This document shows, piece after piece, positions 1 through 7,561 of a stretch of 17,144 bases of DNA (within the stretch, counting starts at the first letter, position 1; every line of letters starts with the position of its first letter). This stretch comes from Rickettsiales bacterium (GTDB lineage Bacteria > Pseudomonadota > Alphaproteobacteria > Rickettsiales > UBA3002), in contig JAIXZB010000203.1 in NCBI GenBank assembly GCA_027489915.1, forward strand, positions 1 through 17,144. The letters are read 5' to 3'. Under the pieces are notes generated by a model that was not told the origin of the DNA, ran no database searches, and worked only from the letters and a program-made list of their open reading frames with translations. The position numbers and the translations under genes are program-made.

Positions 1-2
1 CT

Positions 3-89
3 AGCGAAAGTGGCTTTGATCCTGGTGCGCCTGCTCCTGAGATGCAGCGCGATACGCCTGCAGAGACGGGTACGGGCGGTATTTACTAA
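3..89 (+). CDS. C-terminal end of a probable penicillin-binding protein 1A (partial, cut by left edge)
   Basis: Only the last 28 codons and the TAA stop are present. The frame is open to the window edge. The tail is rich in Pro, Ala and Gly and ends in Gly-Thr-Gly-Gly-Ile-Tyr. A disordered tail closing with GTGG(L/I)Y is typical of alphaproteobacterial class A penicillin-binding protein 1A, the periplasmic transglycosylase/transpeptidase of peptidoglycan synthesis, and that gene commonly sits just before prfB in this class. The call rests on the tail motif and gene order only, because no catalytic domain is visible. The stop is 20 bases before the prfB start, so the two may be co-transcribed. 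Confidence 0.55.
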   Translation, partial: SESGFDPGAPAPEMQRDTPAETGTGGIY

Positions 90-109
90 ACCTTATTTGG
101 AATTTTGAC

Positions 110-1226
110 ATGCGTGCAGATATTGCAGCTTTATCTGAACAGATTTCTCAATCCGAAGCCTTGCTTCGGAGGTGTCTTTGACTGGGATAATTTGGTTACT
201 CGGCGCGATGAACTAAATGCTCTCGCAGAAGACCCGACACTTTGGGATAGCCCCACTAAGGCTCAGGAGTTACTTAAAGAACGCACCCGTCTAGACCGTA
301 TAGTGACTGATTGCGAAGCAATGCGGCGTGAACATCAGGATACGCTTGCTTTGATAGAAATGGCGGAAGCAGAATCGGATGAGGCATTGATTGAAGATTC
401 GGTGCGGGGGCTGCAAGCGTTAGCGGAGCGCATCGCGAAGCTTGAGCTTGAAAGCCTGCTTTCGGGTGAAGCAGATGCTAATGATTGTTTTATTGAAATT
501 CACCCAGGTGCGGGTGGAACAGAAAGCTATGATTGGGCTGCGATGCTTTACCGCATGTATATCCGCTGGGCGGAAAGACGTGGATTTAAGGTGGAGATCA
601 TCGATGAGCAGGCAGGTGATGAGGCGGGGATAAAATCGACTACACTAAAGATTATGGGGCATAATGCTTACGGGTGGTCGAAAACGGAATCGGGGGTACA
701 TCGGTTGGTGCGCATTTCCCCGTTTGACTCGAATGCGCGGCGTCATACCAGTTTTGCGAGTGTGTGGATATACCCTGAGGTGGATGACACTATTGAGATT
801 GTGATTGAGGAAAAAGATTTGCGTATCGATACTTACCGCGCATCGGGTGCGGGTGGGCAACATGTGAATAAAACCGATTCGGCGATTCGTATTACCCATA
901 TTCCCACCAATATTGTGGTGGCGTCGCAAAACTCGCGCTCGCAGCATCAGAACCGCGCAGAGGCTTATAAAATGCTGCGCGCACGTTTATATGAAGCGGA
1001 ATTGCAAAAGCGTGAAGCGGCGGTAGATGCACTCAATGCCACCAAGACGGATAATGCGTGGGGGCATCAGATTCGTTCGTATGTTTTGCATCCTTATCAG
1101 ATGGTTAAGGACTTGCGCACGGGAGTGGAAACAAGCAATACCCAAGCGGTGTTGGATGGGGATATTGATATGTTTGTCAATGCGGCGCTGGCTGCCCGTG
1201 TGAAGGGCAGTGCTGAAAAAATCTAG
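110..1226 (+). CDS. prfB: Peptide chain release factor 2, expressed by programmed +1 frameshift
   Basis: Class I release factor that reads UGA and UAA in the ribosomal A site and triggers peptide release. The reading starts at ATG 110 and runs 23 codons to an in-frame TGA at 179-181. A +1 shift at CTT (176-178) continues at GAC 180 to the stop at 1224-1226, giving about 371 residues, the usual RF2 length. In that numbering the codon-recognition tripeptide Ser-Pro-Phe is near 203-205 and the catalytic Gly-Gly-Gln near 248-250, both intact. An uninterrupted downstream frame can be opened from about position 105, but its first 25 residues do not resemble RF2. The ATG 110 leader, rich in Ala, Ser, Glu and Leu, does look like an RF2 N-terminus. 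A modest GGA precedes the start. mnmA follows 32 bases downstream. Confidence 0.95.
167..182 (+). promoter_or_regulatory. RF2 programmed +1 frameshift site with internal Shine-Dalgarno-like stimulator
   Basis: Read from the ATG at 110, the codons here are CGG AGG TGT CTT TGA C. This matches the classical RF2 recoding site: a Shine-Dalgarno-like GGAGG, a three-base spacer, the slippery CUU codon, the UGA stop and a following C. In E. coli the element has the same order and spacing. When RF2 is scarce, the ribosome pauses at UGA, slips one base from CUU to UUU and continues in the +1 frame, so RF2 controls its own synthesis. This is seen directly in the sequence; the regulatory role is known for the family. 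Confidence 0.95.
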
Positions 1227-1258
1227 CTTTTAGTCGATTTTTGCTCTAACCCGCGCCT

Positions 1259-2428
1259 ATGGAATACGCTGTAAATAGCCTTGGCATTGCAAAACCTCCC
1301 GCACAAACACGTATTGTGGTTGCGATGTCGGGCGGTGTGGATTCTTCTGCTGTAGCCGCGCTCTTGCACGGCGAGGGATATGAGGTGATTGGTATCACCC
1401 TGCAATTATACGATTACGGTGCGGCAGTGGGCAAGAAAGGAGCGTGTTGCGCTGGGCAGGATATTCAGGATGCACGCAATGTGGCAGAAAAACTGGGCAT
1501 CCCTCATTACGTGCTGAATTACGAGAGCAAGTTTAAACAATCGGTGATGGATGATTTTGCGGATACGTATCTTGCGGGTGCTACTCCTATACCTTGTGTG
1601 CGATGTAATCAGAGTGTGAAGTTTAAGGATTTGCTGGCAACTGCGCGCGATTTGAACGCGGATGCTATGGCAACGGGACATTATGTGCAACGCGTTATGG
1701 TAGATGGCAAAGCCCAGTTGCTGCGTGGTGTAGCTGATGACAAAGACCAGAGTTATTTTTTATTTGCCACAACGCAAGAGCAGCTTGATTTTCTGCGGTT
1801 TCCGCTAGGTGGTATGCATAAGGAAGAAACTCGCAAATTAGCTGAGCGTTTTGGTCTGGCGAATGCAGATAAGCCCGATAGTCAGGATATTTGTTTTGTG
1901 CCCACGGGCGGTTATGCGCAGGTGATTGAGAAATTACGCCCTGGTGCTTGTGAGCCTGGTATTATCATTGATGTTAATGGGAATGTACTGGGTGAACATA
2001 AGGGAATTATTCATTACACCGTGGGACAGCGGCGTGGTCTTGGAGTAAGTGCTGAGGCGGCTCTTTATGTCGTAAAGCTAGATGCTGAAAAGAAGCAGGT
2101 CGTTGTTGGGCCAAAAACAGCGCTAGCGCACCATTCCTTCTTTTTGGAAAGCTGCAATTGGTTAGTAGAGGCCACGGAAGAAGATCGTATTGATGGGGTG
2201 CATGTAAAAATGCGTTCTATGCAGCAGCCAGTTAGAGCATCGATTGTTGTGTTGGCTGGTGGTGGTGCAAGGGTTGATCTTGAAGAGTCACATGAAGGAA
2301 TTGCTCCAGGGCAGGCCTGTGTTTTTTATCAAGATAACAAAGTGCTTGGCGGTGGCTGGATAACAAGAGAGCATTTAGATAGAATGGCAATTGCTGAAGT
2401 AAAACATGTGTCACATACGCATGTTTAA
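1259..2428 (+). CDS. mnmA: tRNA-specific 2-thiouridylase MnmA
   Basis: Cytoplasmic ATP-dependent enzyme that puts sulfur on C2 of wobble U34 in tRNA-Lys, -Glu and -Gln. The 389-residue length fits the longer alphaproteobacterial form. The PP-loop Ser-Gly-Gly-Val-Asp-Ser-Ser is at residues 24-30. The first catalytic cysteine is C116 (in Val-Arg-Cys-Asn) and the second, which carries the persulfide, is C212 (in Asp-Ile-Cys-Phe-Val). The middle Gly-His-Tyr motif and the C-terminal beta domain are present. The first ATG is used because it leaves a normal leader of about 20 residues before the PP-loop, although no good ribosome-binding site precedes it. It lies 32 bases after prfB on the same strand and its TAA overlaps the stop of the convergent membrane gene. 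Confidence 0.95.
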   Translation: MEYAVNSLGIAKPPAQTRIVVAMSGGVDSSAVAALLHGEGYEVIGITLQLYDYGAAVGKKGACCAGQDIQDARNVAEKLGIPHYVLNYESKFKQSVMDDFADTYLAGATPIPCVRCNQSVKFKDLLATARDLNADAMATGHYVQRVMVDGKAQLLRGVADDKDQSYFLFATTQEQLDFLRFPLGGMHKEETRKLAERFGLANADKPDSQDICFVPTGGYAQVIEKLRPGACEPGIIIDVNGNVLGEHKGIIHYTVGQRRGLGVSAEAALYVVKLDAEKKQVVVGPKTALAHHSFFLESCNWLVEATEEDRIDGVHVKMRSMQQPVRASIVVLAGGGARVDLEESHEGIAPGQACVFYQDNKVLGGGWITREHLDRMAIAEVKHVSHTHV

Positions 2429-2934
2429 TTCTCTTTAGGGTTTCGTAATATATCGGCGACTTCTTTTCCCCAGTCTTTGACCATACGATCTTGAATTGAC
2501 TGGTAGCGTGCCATTTGGCCGCTGTTGAACATGGAAATGATGAACTGTGCAAATATAGGTGTTGCGAATAGCAAGAGCCACCCGAACCCTGCAGAGGCGT
2601 AGACAACCAGCCATGTGAAGGGATCACTCATGAGTTCCGTTACATAGCCGCCTTGTGTGCCATTATTTCTTAAAATTTCGGCCATGTAAGGAATTACGCC
2701 TGAGAGATTGCACGCCAGTACTGTGTGGTATCTGGTTTTGCTTGAGGTCCTGTCTAGGTAATATGCCACGATTGATGGAAGTAATGCTATCATAAGGAAG
2801 ATGAAGCCTGTTTTAAATATGGCTATTGATCCTATGCTTCCTAGTATAAGCAATATCATTGTTTTTGTATTACTTTTGGCTGGCTTGCTATTTGATGTTT
2901 TTTTCGCTGTTTTTGCTTTTGCCATGCTTACCAT
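2425..2934 (-). CDS. Small lysine-rich multi-pass membrane protein, function unknown
   Basis: Not recognised as a named family. It is up to 169 residues. The first 25 are strongly basic (repeated Lys, Ala, Thr, Ser) and should stay in the cytoplasm. Hydrophobic segments lie at about 26-40 and 43-60, and a longer one at about 106-136 could cross once or twice. The C-terminus is charged and soluble. There is no cleavable signal peptide. Two starts are possible: ATG 2934, which overlaps the upstream stop, or ATG 2925 (Met4), which removes Val-Ser; the second is slightly better placed relative to an upstream purine-rich stretch. The overlap with the kinase-like gene implies translational coupling and a shared task at the membrane. 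Calling it a membrane protein is safe; any function would be a guess. Confidence 0.8.
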   Translation of the reverse strand: MVSMAKAKTAKKTSNSKPAKSNTKTMILLILGSIGSIAIFKTGFIFLMIALLPSIVAYYLDRTSSKTRYHTVLACNLSGVIPYMAEILRNNGTQGGYVTELMSDPFTWLVVYASAGFGWLLLFATPIFAQFIISMFNSGQMARYQSIQDRMVKDWGKEVADILRNPKEN

Positions 2935-5018
2935 CCCATAAAATCAGATAATATGACGTAGCATGTCACAAATAATATAGAATAAGACATGATAAATGCG
3001 ATTCTGGACCCAAGCTCAGACGCCATTCTTTCGATGACTTTGGGATTTTGTAATCTGCTTATTCTTTCACCATTTACCTGATAAATTGCTATGGCTTGAG
3101 AAAACCCATCGTGGTCGCGGCTAGCTATTTCGCGGCTGATGATGATGTTTATGACATCACTCAAATATCCAGAGCTAGCTGCAGGCTTCAGTTGAAGTTT
3201 GAGTTTTCGTCTGATGCTGCGGTTGTGTATTGAGTCTAGCATGGTTTCGATATGCATGGCTGCCCACGTACACAGACCTGGCATAGGGTTCTTATCATTG
3301 CGTGATTGAGCTTTTGCAATGATTTTCATCATTATCAGTTCTTGGTTGTTTGCCAGATGGGGAATATTTGAAAGTTCATTGATTTTTATAACTTTTCCCA
3401 TGTCGGTTTTGCTGCCTATGAAGGCTGCAATGTGCCTGTCTACCAGGCTTGCTGAGTGATTGCGTTTAGCGAGTACATCGAGTGTTTTGAGAAGGTCTGA
3501 AATGGTAGTAACGTGATAGCCGATAACCAATGGGCTTTGGCAGGGAAGGTTGGGATTCATGTCATATAGTGCCCTTTCCAAACCGAAGCCAAGGCTTTGC
3601 ATTTTCAAGTGGGTACGAACACGCTGAAGTCTCCAAAGAATTTGCGAGTATTCTGGATTTTTACTCGCTTCCATCATTTCGGCCCAATAATTGGGTATGT
3701 CGCCATCGATAATATCAAGTAGCTGCTGCATTTCGGTGGTCATGCTGCGTTCTATGAAATCGGCAAGTGCAGTGCCTAAGCCATCGATGCGAGCGGAAAC
3801 AAGCCGTGTTCTGAATGGGCCTATCGGGTCGAGAGTGCTTATGATGCGCGTAAGCATGTCGCTGTTTTGGCGCTCGGATGCTGAGCTTTCAGATCCAGAG
3901 ATTCGAATAGCGCGTAAAATATATTCCGCTATTTCGGGCTTGTGCAGGCTCATTTCTGCCCAACGATCAAGCTTTAATGCTCTTACATCTTTAATGGCTT
4001 CACGCCATTTTTGATGCATGCGGAATGCGAGTGCCCGCTGACTGAAGAAATCTTCATTATCAAAGGTAATAGGGCGAACAGAATCATGCGTTGATGACGC
4101 ATTTATCATGTTAAAACGCTTGCCGTTTAGCCATTGGTTCAGTTGATCTAAGCCCCAGCGCTCGGTGGGGTTATCATTTAATATGCCTCTAAAGAAATCT
4201 TGTAGCCCATCTGGGAAATCAATTTTATTGGCAAACACATTGTATATACCAACAGTCAAGGCTTCATTGATGAGCTGTTCTTTGGTTTTCTTTTTTAGGT
4301 TGTCCAATCCATATAGGAGTTCATAGGTTAGTACACCTATCGCATAGACATCAATTTTCTCATTCCCTGCTCCTTTGCCGGCATTGTCTGCCATCATGCG
4401 CTCTAGAGGCTCATACACATGATGTTGTTCAAATCCTGTGGGATGGCTTATGCACTCGCCTAGTTGCAGCACGTCACCAATAAACACGTTGCCAAGGTTT
4501 ATATTGCCATGAACAATTTGTTTTTCTTTAAGAGATAATAATGCCTTGCAAAGTGGCCCGAGTATTATTTCTTTTATGATATGTTCTTGGTTTATGGTTT
4601 GTTTTGCGGTGATTGTAACCAAGCTCGGCCCTGAGGGCTTATCGAGAATAACAACGTTAAAGGCTTCGTTCTTTGCGGTAAGAAAAACGGTTCCGTGGGC
4701 CAATATCGTTAAGAGGTGGGGGTGTTGTGATCCAATTAGGCTTTCGATGGCTTGCGTGCGGTAATTGAAGCTGCGCTTCATGACCAATGCGTATATTTGC
4801 CTGTTGGGATTGGTTGCGTCAGAGGCTTCGAAGGCTGTTGCACAGCTTGTGCTGAATTGTGGGAGTGGGCTATTTGCATTGATAATAAAGCGATCTAAAA
4901 GTTGATCGCGTTCGCTTCCCCCGAGGATATAATTGGGCTGATAGCTATCGAGCAGATCTTTAAGACCTGTATCTACGCGCTCTTCTAAGAGAGCAGAGGA
5001 TCCTGTGCGAAGGTCCAT
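2928..5018 (-). CDS. Tail-anchored protein kinase-like protein, predicted pseudokinase
   Basis: A 696-residue protein. Residues about 40-300 follow the Ser/Thr kinase plan: an Ala-x-x-x-Lys-like strand with K81, a catalytic-loop position at 170-177, the helix-F Asp-Val-Tyr-Ala-x-Gly pattern (D223, G228), and a late Arg near 287. The catalytic loop reads His-Gly-Asn-Ile-Asn-Leu-Gly-Asn, so the HRD aspartate is Asn172 and the catalytic lysine is Asn174, while Asn177 survives. The Asp-Phe-Gly position reads Gly-Glu-Cys (187-189). No glycine-rich loop is obvious. These losses predict little or no phosphotransfer. Residues 300-670 look helical and match nothing I recognise. A hydrophobic segment at 673-691 lies almost at the C-terminus, so the bulk should face the cytoplasm. 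The start has AGGGA four bases upstream. It follows purA after a terminator and overlaps the small membrane gene. Confidence 0.75.
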   Translation of the reverse strand: MDLRTGSSALLEERVDTGLKDLLDSYQPNYILGGSERDQLLDRFIINANSPLPQFSTSCATAFEASDATNPNRQIYALVMKRSFNYRTQAIESLIGSQHPHLLTILAHGTVFLTAKNEAFNVVILDKPSGPSLVTITAKQTINQEHIIKEIILGPLCKALLSLKEKQIVHGNINLGNVFIGDVLQLGECISHPTGFEQHHVYEPLERMMADNAGKGAGNEKIDVYAIGVLTYELLYGLDNLKKKTKEQLINEALTVGIYNVFANKIDFPDGLQDFFRGILNDNPTERWGLDQLNQWLNGKRFNMINASSTHDSVRPITFDNEDFFSQRALAFRMHQKWREAIKDVRALKLDRWAEMSLHKPEIAEYILRAIRISGSESSASERQNSDMLTRIISTLDPIGPFRTRLVSARIDGLGTALADFIERSMTTEMQQLLDIIDGDIPNYWAEMMEASKNPEYSQILWRLQRVRTHLKMQSLGFGLERALYDMNPNLPCQSPLVIGYHVTTISDLLKTLDVLAKRNHSASLVDRHIAAFIGSKTDMGKVIKINELSNIPHLANNQELIMMKIIAKAQSRNDKNPMPGLCTWAAMHIETMLDSIHNRSIRRKLKLQLKPAASSGYLSDVINIIISREIASRDHDGFSQAIAIYQVNGERISRLQNPKVIERMASELGSRIAFIMSYSILFVTCYVILSDFMGW

Positions 5019-5047
5019 AACTTCCCTGTATTTTTTTCTATATTACC

Positions 5048-5081
5048 AAAAAAATACAGCAGCGTATAGTGCTCTGCTACA
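5048..5081 (-). terminator. Probable rho-independent terminator after purA
   Basis: Read on the minus strand, just past the purA stop, an eight-pair stem (plus-strand arms 5055-5062 and 5074-5081, two of the pairs being G-U in RNA) encloses an 11-base loop and is followed at once by seven T. It would end the icd-to-purA transcript and leave the kinase-like gene, whose ATG is about 30 bases further on, to its own promoter or to read-through. The stem is of only moderate strength. Confidence 0.6.
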
Positions 5082-5084
5082 GGA

Positions 5085-6377
5085 TTATGGAGTGAACGGA
5101 TCTTTTACCAGAATCGTGTCTTCGCGGTCGGGGCTGGTCGATAGCATGGCGACTGGGCAATCAATCAATTCTTCTATGCGGCGAATATATTTTATGGCCT
5201 GTGCAGGGAGCTGTGCCCAGCTTCGCGCGCCGCGCGTTGAATCCTGCCAACCCTCCATGGTTTCATAGACAGGTTGTACATTGGCTTGTGCTTCTGCATC
5301 TGCGGGCAAGTAATCATAATGTGTGCCGTTAAGCGTGTAGCCTACGCAGATGGATATTTCTTTCATGCCGTCAAGGACATCAAGTTTGGTAAGTGCAATG
5401 CCATTGATGCCACTTAAGGTGATGGCTTGTTTTACCATGACGGCATCGAACCAGCCACAACGGCGTTTGCGGCCTGTTACGGTGCCAAATTCATGGCCGC
5501 GCTCGCCAAGATATTGCCCTACTTCGTTGGCCTGTTCTGTGGGGAATGGGCCCGAGCCGACGCGCGTGGTGTAGGCTTTGGTGATGCCCAGCACAAAGCC
5601 AATGGTACCAACGCCACTGCCACTGCCGATGGTTGCAGAGCCCGCTAGCGTGTTGGATGAGGTGACAAATGGGTAGGTGCCATAATCCACATCGAGCATG
5701 ATGCCTTGTGCGCCTTCAAAGAGAATACGTTTTCCTTGTTTGCGGTATTCTGCGAGCAATCGCCACACTGGTGTTGCAAAAGGAAGTATTTTAGGTGCCA
5801 TTTCAAGCAGCGGGGCGAGGATTGCTTCTTCTTGCATGGGCTCCATGCCTGATGCGGTTAGCAGCACGTTGTGATGCGCTAAAATAGCTGCAATTTTGGT
5901 TTTGAGTGTTTCGGTATTGTGCAAATCACATACACGAATGGCGCGGCGGGCCACTTTATCTTCATAGGCGGGGCCTATGCCGCGACCTGTGGTGCCAATT
6001 TTACTATCGCCGCGGAGTGTTTCTGCAGCTGCATCCAGCATAGGGTGAATGGGCAGAATTAAGCAGGCATTCTCTGCGATTTTGAAGTTGTCGGGAGTGA
6101 TGCTAACGCCGTGGCTACGAATGGTATCCATTTCTTTGAGTAGAGCTTGAGGATCTATGACTACCCCATTGCCTATAATGCTCATTTTGTTTTGGCGTAC
6201 TACGCCTGATGGTAACAGGCTTAGTTTGTAGGTTTTGCCATCAATAACCAGCGTGTGTCCTGCGTTGTGTCCACCTTGGAATCGTACCACTACGTCGGCG
6301 CGCTCAGACAACCAATCGACGACTTTCCCTTTGCCTTCATCTCCCCATTGCGAACCAACTACTACTACGCTTTTCAT
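5085..6377 (-). CDS. purA: Adenylosuccinate synthetase
   Basis: Catalyses GTP-dependent joining of IMP and aspartate to adenylosuccinate, the first committed step to AMP, in the cytoplasm. The 430-residue length is standard. The N-terminal Gly-Asp-Glu-Gly-Lys-Gly-Lys at residues 12-18 holds the catalytic Asp13 and phosphate-binding residues. Gly-Gly-His-Asn-Ala-Gly-His-Thr at 35-42 holds the catalytic His41. The IMP-binding Thr-Thr-Gly-Arg-Gly-Ile-Gly-Pro motif and the Gly-Ser-Gly-Val-Gly segment follow. Its start is 11 bases after the hisZ stop, so the two form one transcription unit; adjacency of hisZ and purA is common in alphaproteobacteria. The ribosome-binding site is weak, consistent with coupling to hisZ. 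Confidence 0.97.
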   Translation of the reverse strand: MKSVVVVGSQWGDEGKGKVVDWLSERADVVVRFQGGHNAGHTLVIDGKTYKLSLLPSGVVRQNKMSIIGNGVVIDPQALLKEMDTIRSHGVSITPDNFKIAENACLILPIHPMLDAAAETLRGDSKIGTTGRGIGPAYEDKVARRAIRVCDLHNTETLKTKIAAILAHHNVLLTASGMEPMQEEAILAPLLEMAPKILPFATPVWRLLAEYRKQGKRILFEGAQGIMLDVDYGTYPFVTSSNTLAGSATIGSGSGVGTIGFVLGITKAYTTRVGSGPFPTEQANEVGQYLGERGHEFGTVTGRKRRCGWFDAVMVKQAITLSGINGIALTKLDVLDGMKEISICVGYTLNGTHYDYLPADAEAQANVQPVYETMEGWQDSTRGARSWAQLPAQAIKYIRRIEELIDCPVAMLSTSPDREDTILVKDPFTP

Positions 6378-6388
6378 TTATAACTCAA

Positions 6389-7510
6389 TTATTTGGAGGT
6401 TAATTCTATTGTAGTGCCTTCGATGTGCAGATGGCTGCACCCTAATGCTTTCGCTTCTTGCTTTAAGGCATTGCTGTATAATAAAATAGTTTCAAATCCT
6501 TTGGTGTGCCATGCGCGCAGGTCTGCCATGGAACTATGGCCGCTAATGCCAATTTTTTTAGGCTCTTCCGGGGTGCCGAGTGCTGCTAAGATATCGTCGA
6601 TATAGAATGTAAATCCAACGGCTTCCTCGCCATTTTTGCAGGTGTAATGACCGCCCCTGCCGATTTCGAGCGCAGGCTCGCACAGGAAAAGTGAGAAGGC
6701 GATACCGCTATAATAGCTGAAGCCGCGCGTTTCGAGAATATCAAGCGTAGTTGGGATCTTAACACCACGTTTTGATAGTGATGCGAGCAGCAGTGTTACT
6801 TCAGAAACCGCTTTGCTGAGCGGGCTTGATTGTGTGCGCTCGGCTAATATCTTGAGCAAAGCGAGCGCAGAGTCTGTGGATCCAGAGGTATCAACAATAT
6901 CTGCAATGAATGTTGCGTTGTTCGCGCGCAGGGCAGAGCTATCTTTGCGCGACACTGCTTCGCGGATGGTGTTTTTGTCCTGCTCTGTATGTTCTGCAAT
7001 GAGTTCTTCGAGCAGGGCGGGGACTGAAATATCTAAACTTAGATTTGAAAGGCTTAAATCTTGAAGTGCTTCGAGAGGGATTGCTATTACCTCGGCATCG
7101 AACTCGATATTGTTTGCGCCAAACAGCTCGATTCCAATTTGCGTGTGCTGGCGACGGGTACGCAAGGATTCTGGGGCTGTGCGGAGTGTATAGCCGGCGT
7201 AGGAAAGACGTAATGGGCGCGCTTCCTGCTTCAGCGAGCTTTCGGCTATACGGCTTATCTGAGTAGTTATATCGGCTCTCAACGCTAACATTTCGCGCGA
7301 TAAGGGATCCATGAGGCGAAACGCCTGACGAGAGGTGGCTGCTCCCTGATCGGCAAGCAGGCTCGATTCATATTCCATAAGAGGAGGTATTACTGGCTGG
7401 TAGCCAAATTTTGTAAAGGTGCGTAGCATATGATAAATGACGCGGAACTCTTGCGCTGCGTAGGGTGGCAGCACATCGGGTAGGCCAGAGGGGAGAGGCA
7501 ACAATGACAT
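6389..7510 (-). CDS. hisZ: ATP phosphoribosyltransferase regulatory subunit HisZ
   Basis: A paralogue of histidyl-tRNA synthetase that lacks aminoacylation and forms the hetero-octamer with short-form HisG for the first step of histidine synthesis. The class II core is visible: an N-terminal Leu-Pro-x-Gly-x-x-Asp-Val-Leu-Pro motif, then Arg-Ala-Asp-Ile-Thr-x-Gln-Ile-x-Arg (motif 2 area), and a late Gly-Arg-Gly-Gly-His-Tyr with Ala-Val-Gly-Phe-x-x-Tyr-Ile-Asp (motif 3 area). I chose ATG 7510, giving 373 residues. The frame is open further up to a TTG at 7546, but those 12 extra residues are basic and lie before the conserved N-terminus. The gene follows the 301-residue unknown gene after 51 bases and precedes purA by 11. 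Its presence predicts a short HisG elsewhere in the genome. Confidence 0.88.
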   Translation of the reverse strand: MSLLPLPSGLPDVLPPYAAQEFRVIYHMLRTFTKFGYQPVIPPLMEYESSLLADQGAATSRQAFRLMDPLSREMLALRADITTQISRIAESSLKQEARPLRLSYAGYTLRTAPESLRTRRQHTQIGIELFGANNIEFDAEVIAIPLEALQDLSLSNLSLDISVPALLEELIAEHTEQDKNTIREAVSRKDSSALRANNATFIADIVDTSGSTDSALALLKILAERTQSSPLSKAVSEVTLLLASLSKRGVKIPTTLDILETRGFSYYSGIAFSLFLCEPALEIGRGGHYTCKNGEEAVGFTFYIDDILAALGTPEEPKKIGISGHSSMADLRAWHTKGFETILLYSNALKQEAKALGCSHLHIEGTTIELTSK

Positions 7511-7561
7511 GGCGTAAGCTCTAAAGCGCCAGTGGCGGCTGGTCAACCCAAGATATGCGTA

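Noticed and set aside
105..178. Continuous prfB reading frame starting near 105
   Set aside because: Its first 25 residues do not look like RF2, while the ATG 110 frame does and meets a textbook frameshift site.
7511..7546. Upstream TTG start for hisZ adding 12 residues
   Set aside because: The extra residues are basic and unlike the HisZ N-terminus; ATG 7510 begins directly before the conserved Leu-Pro-x-Gly motif.
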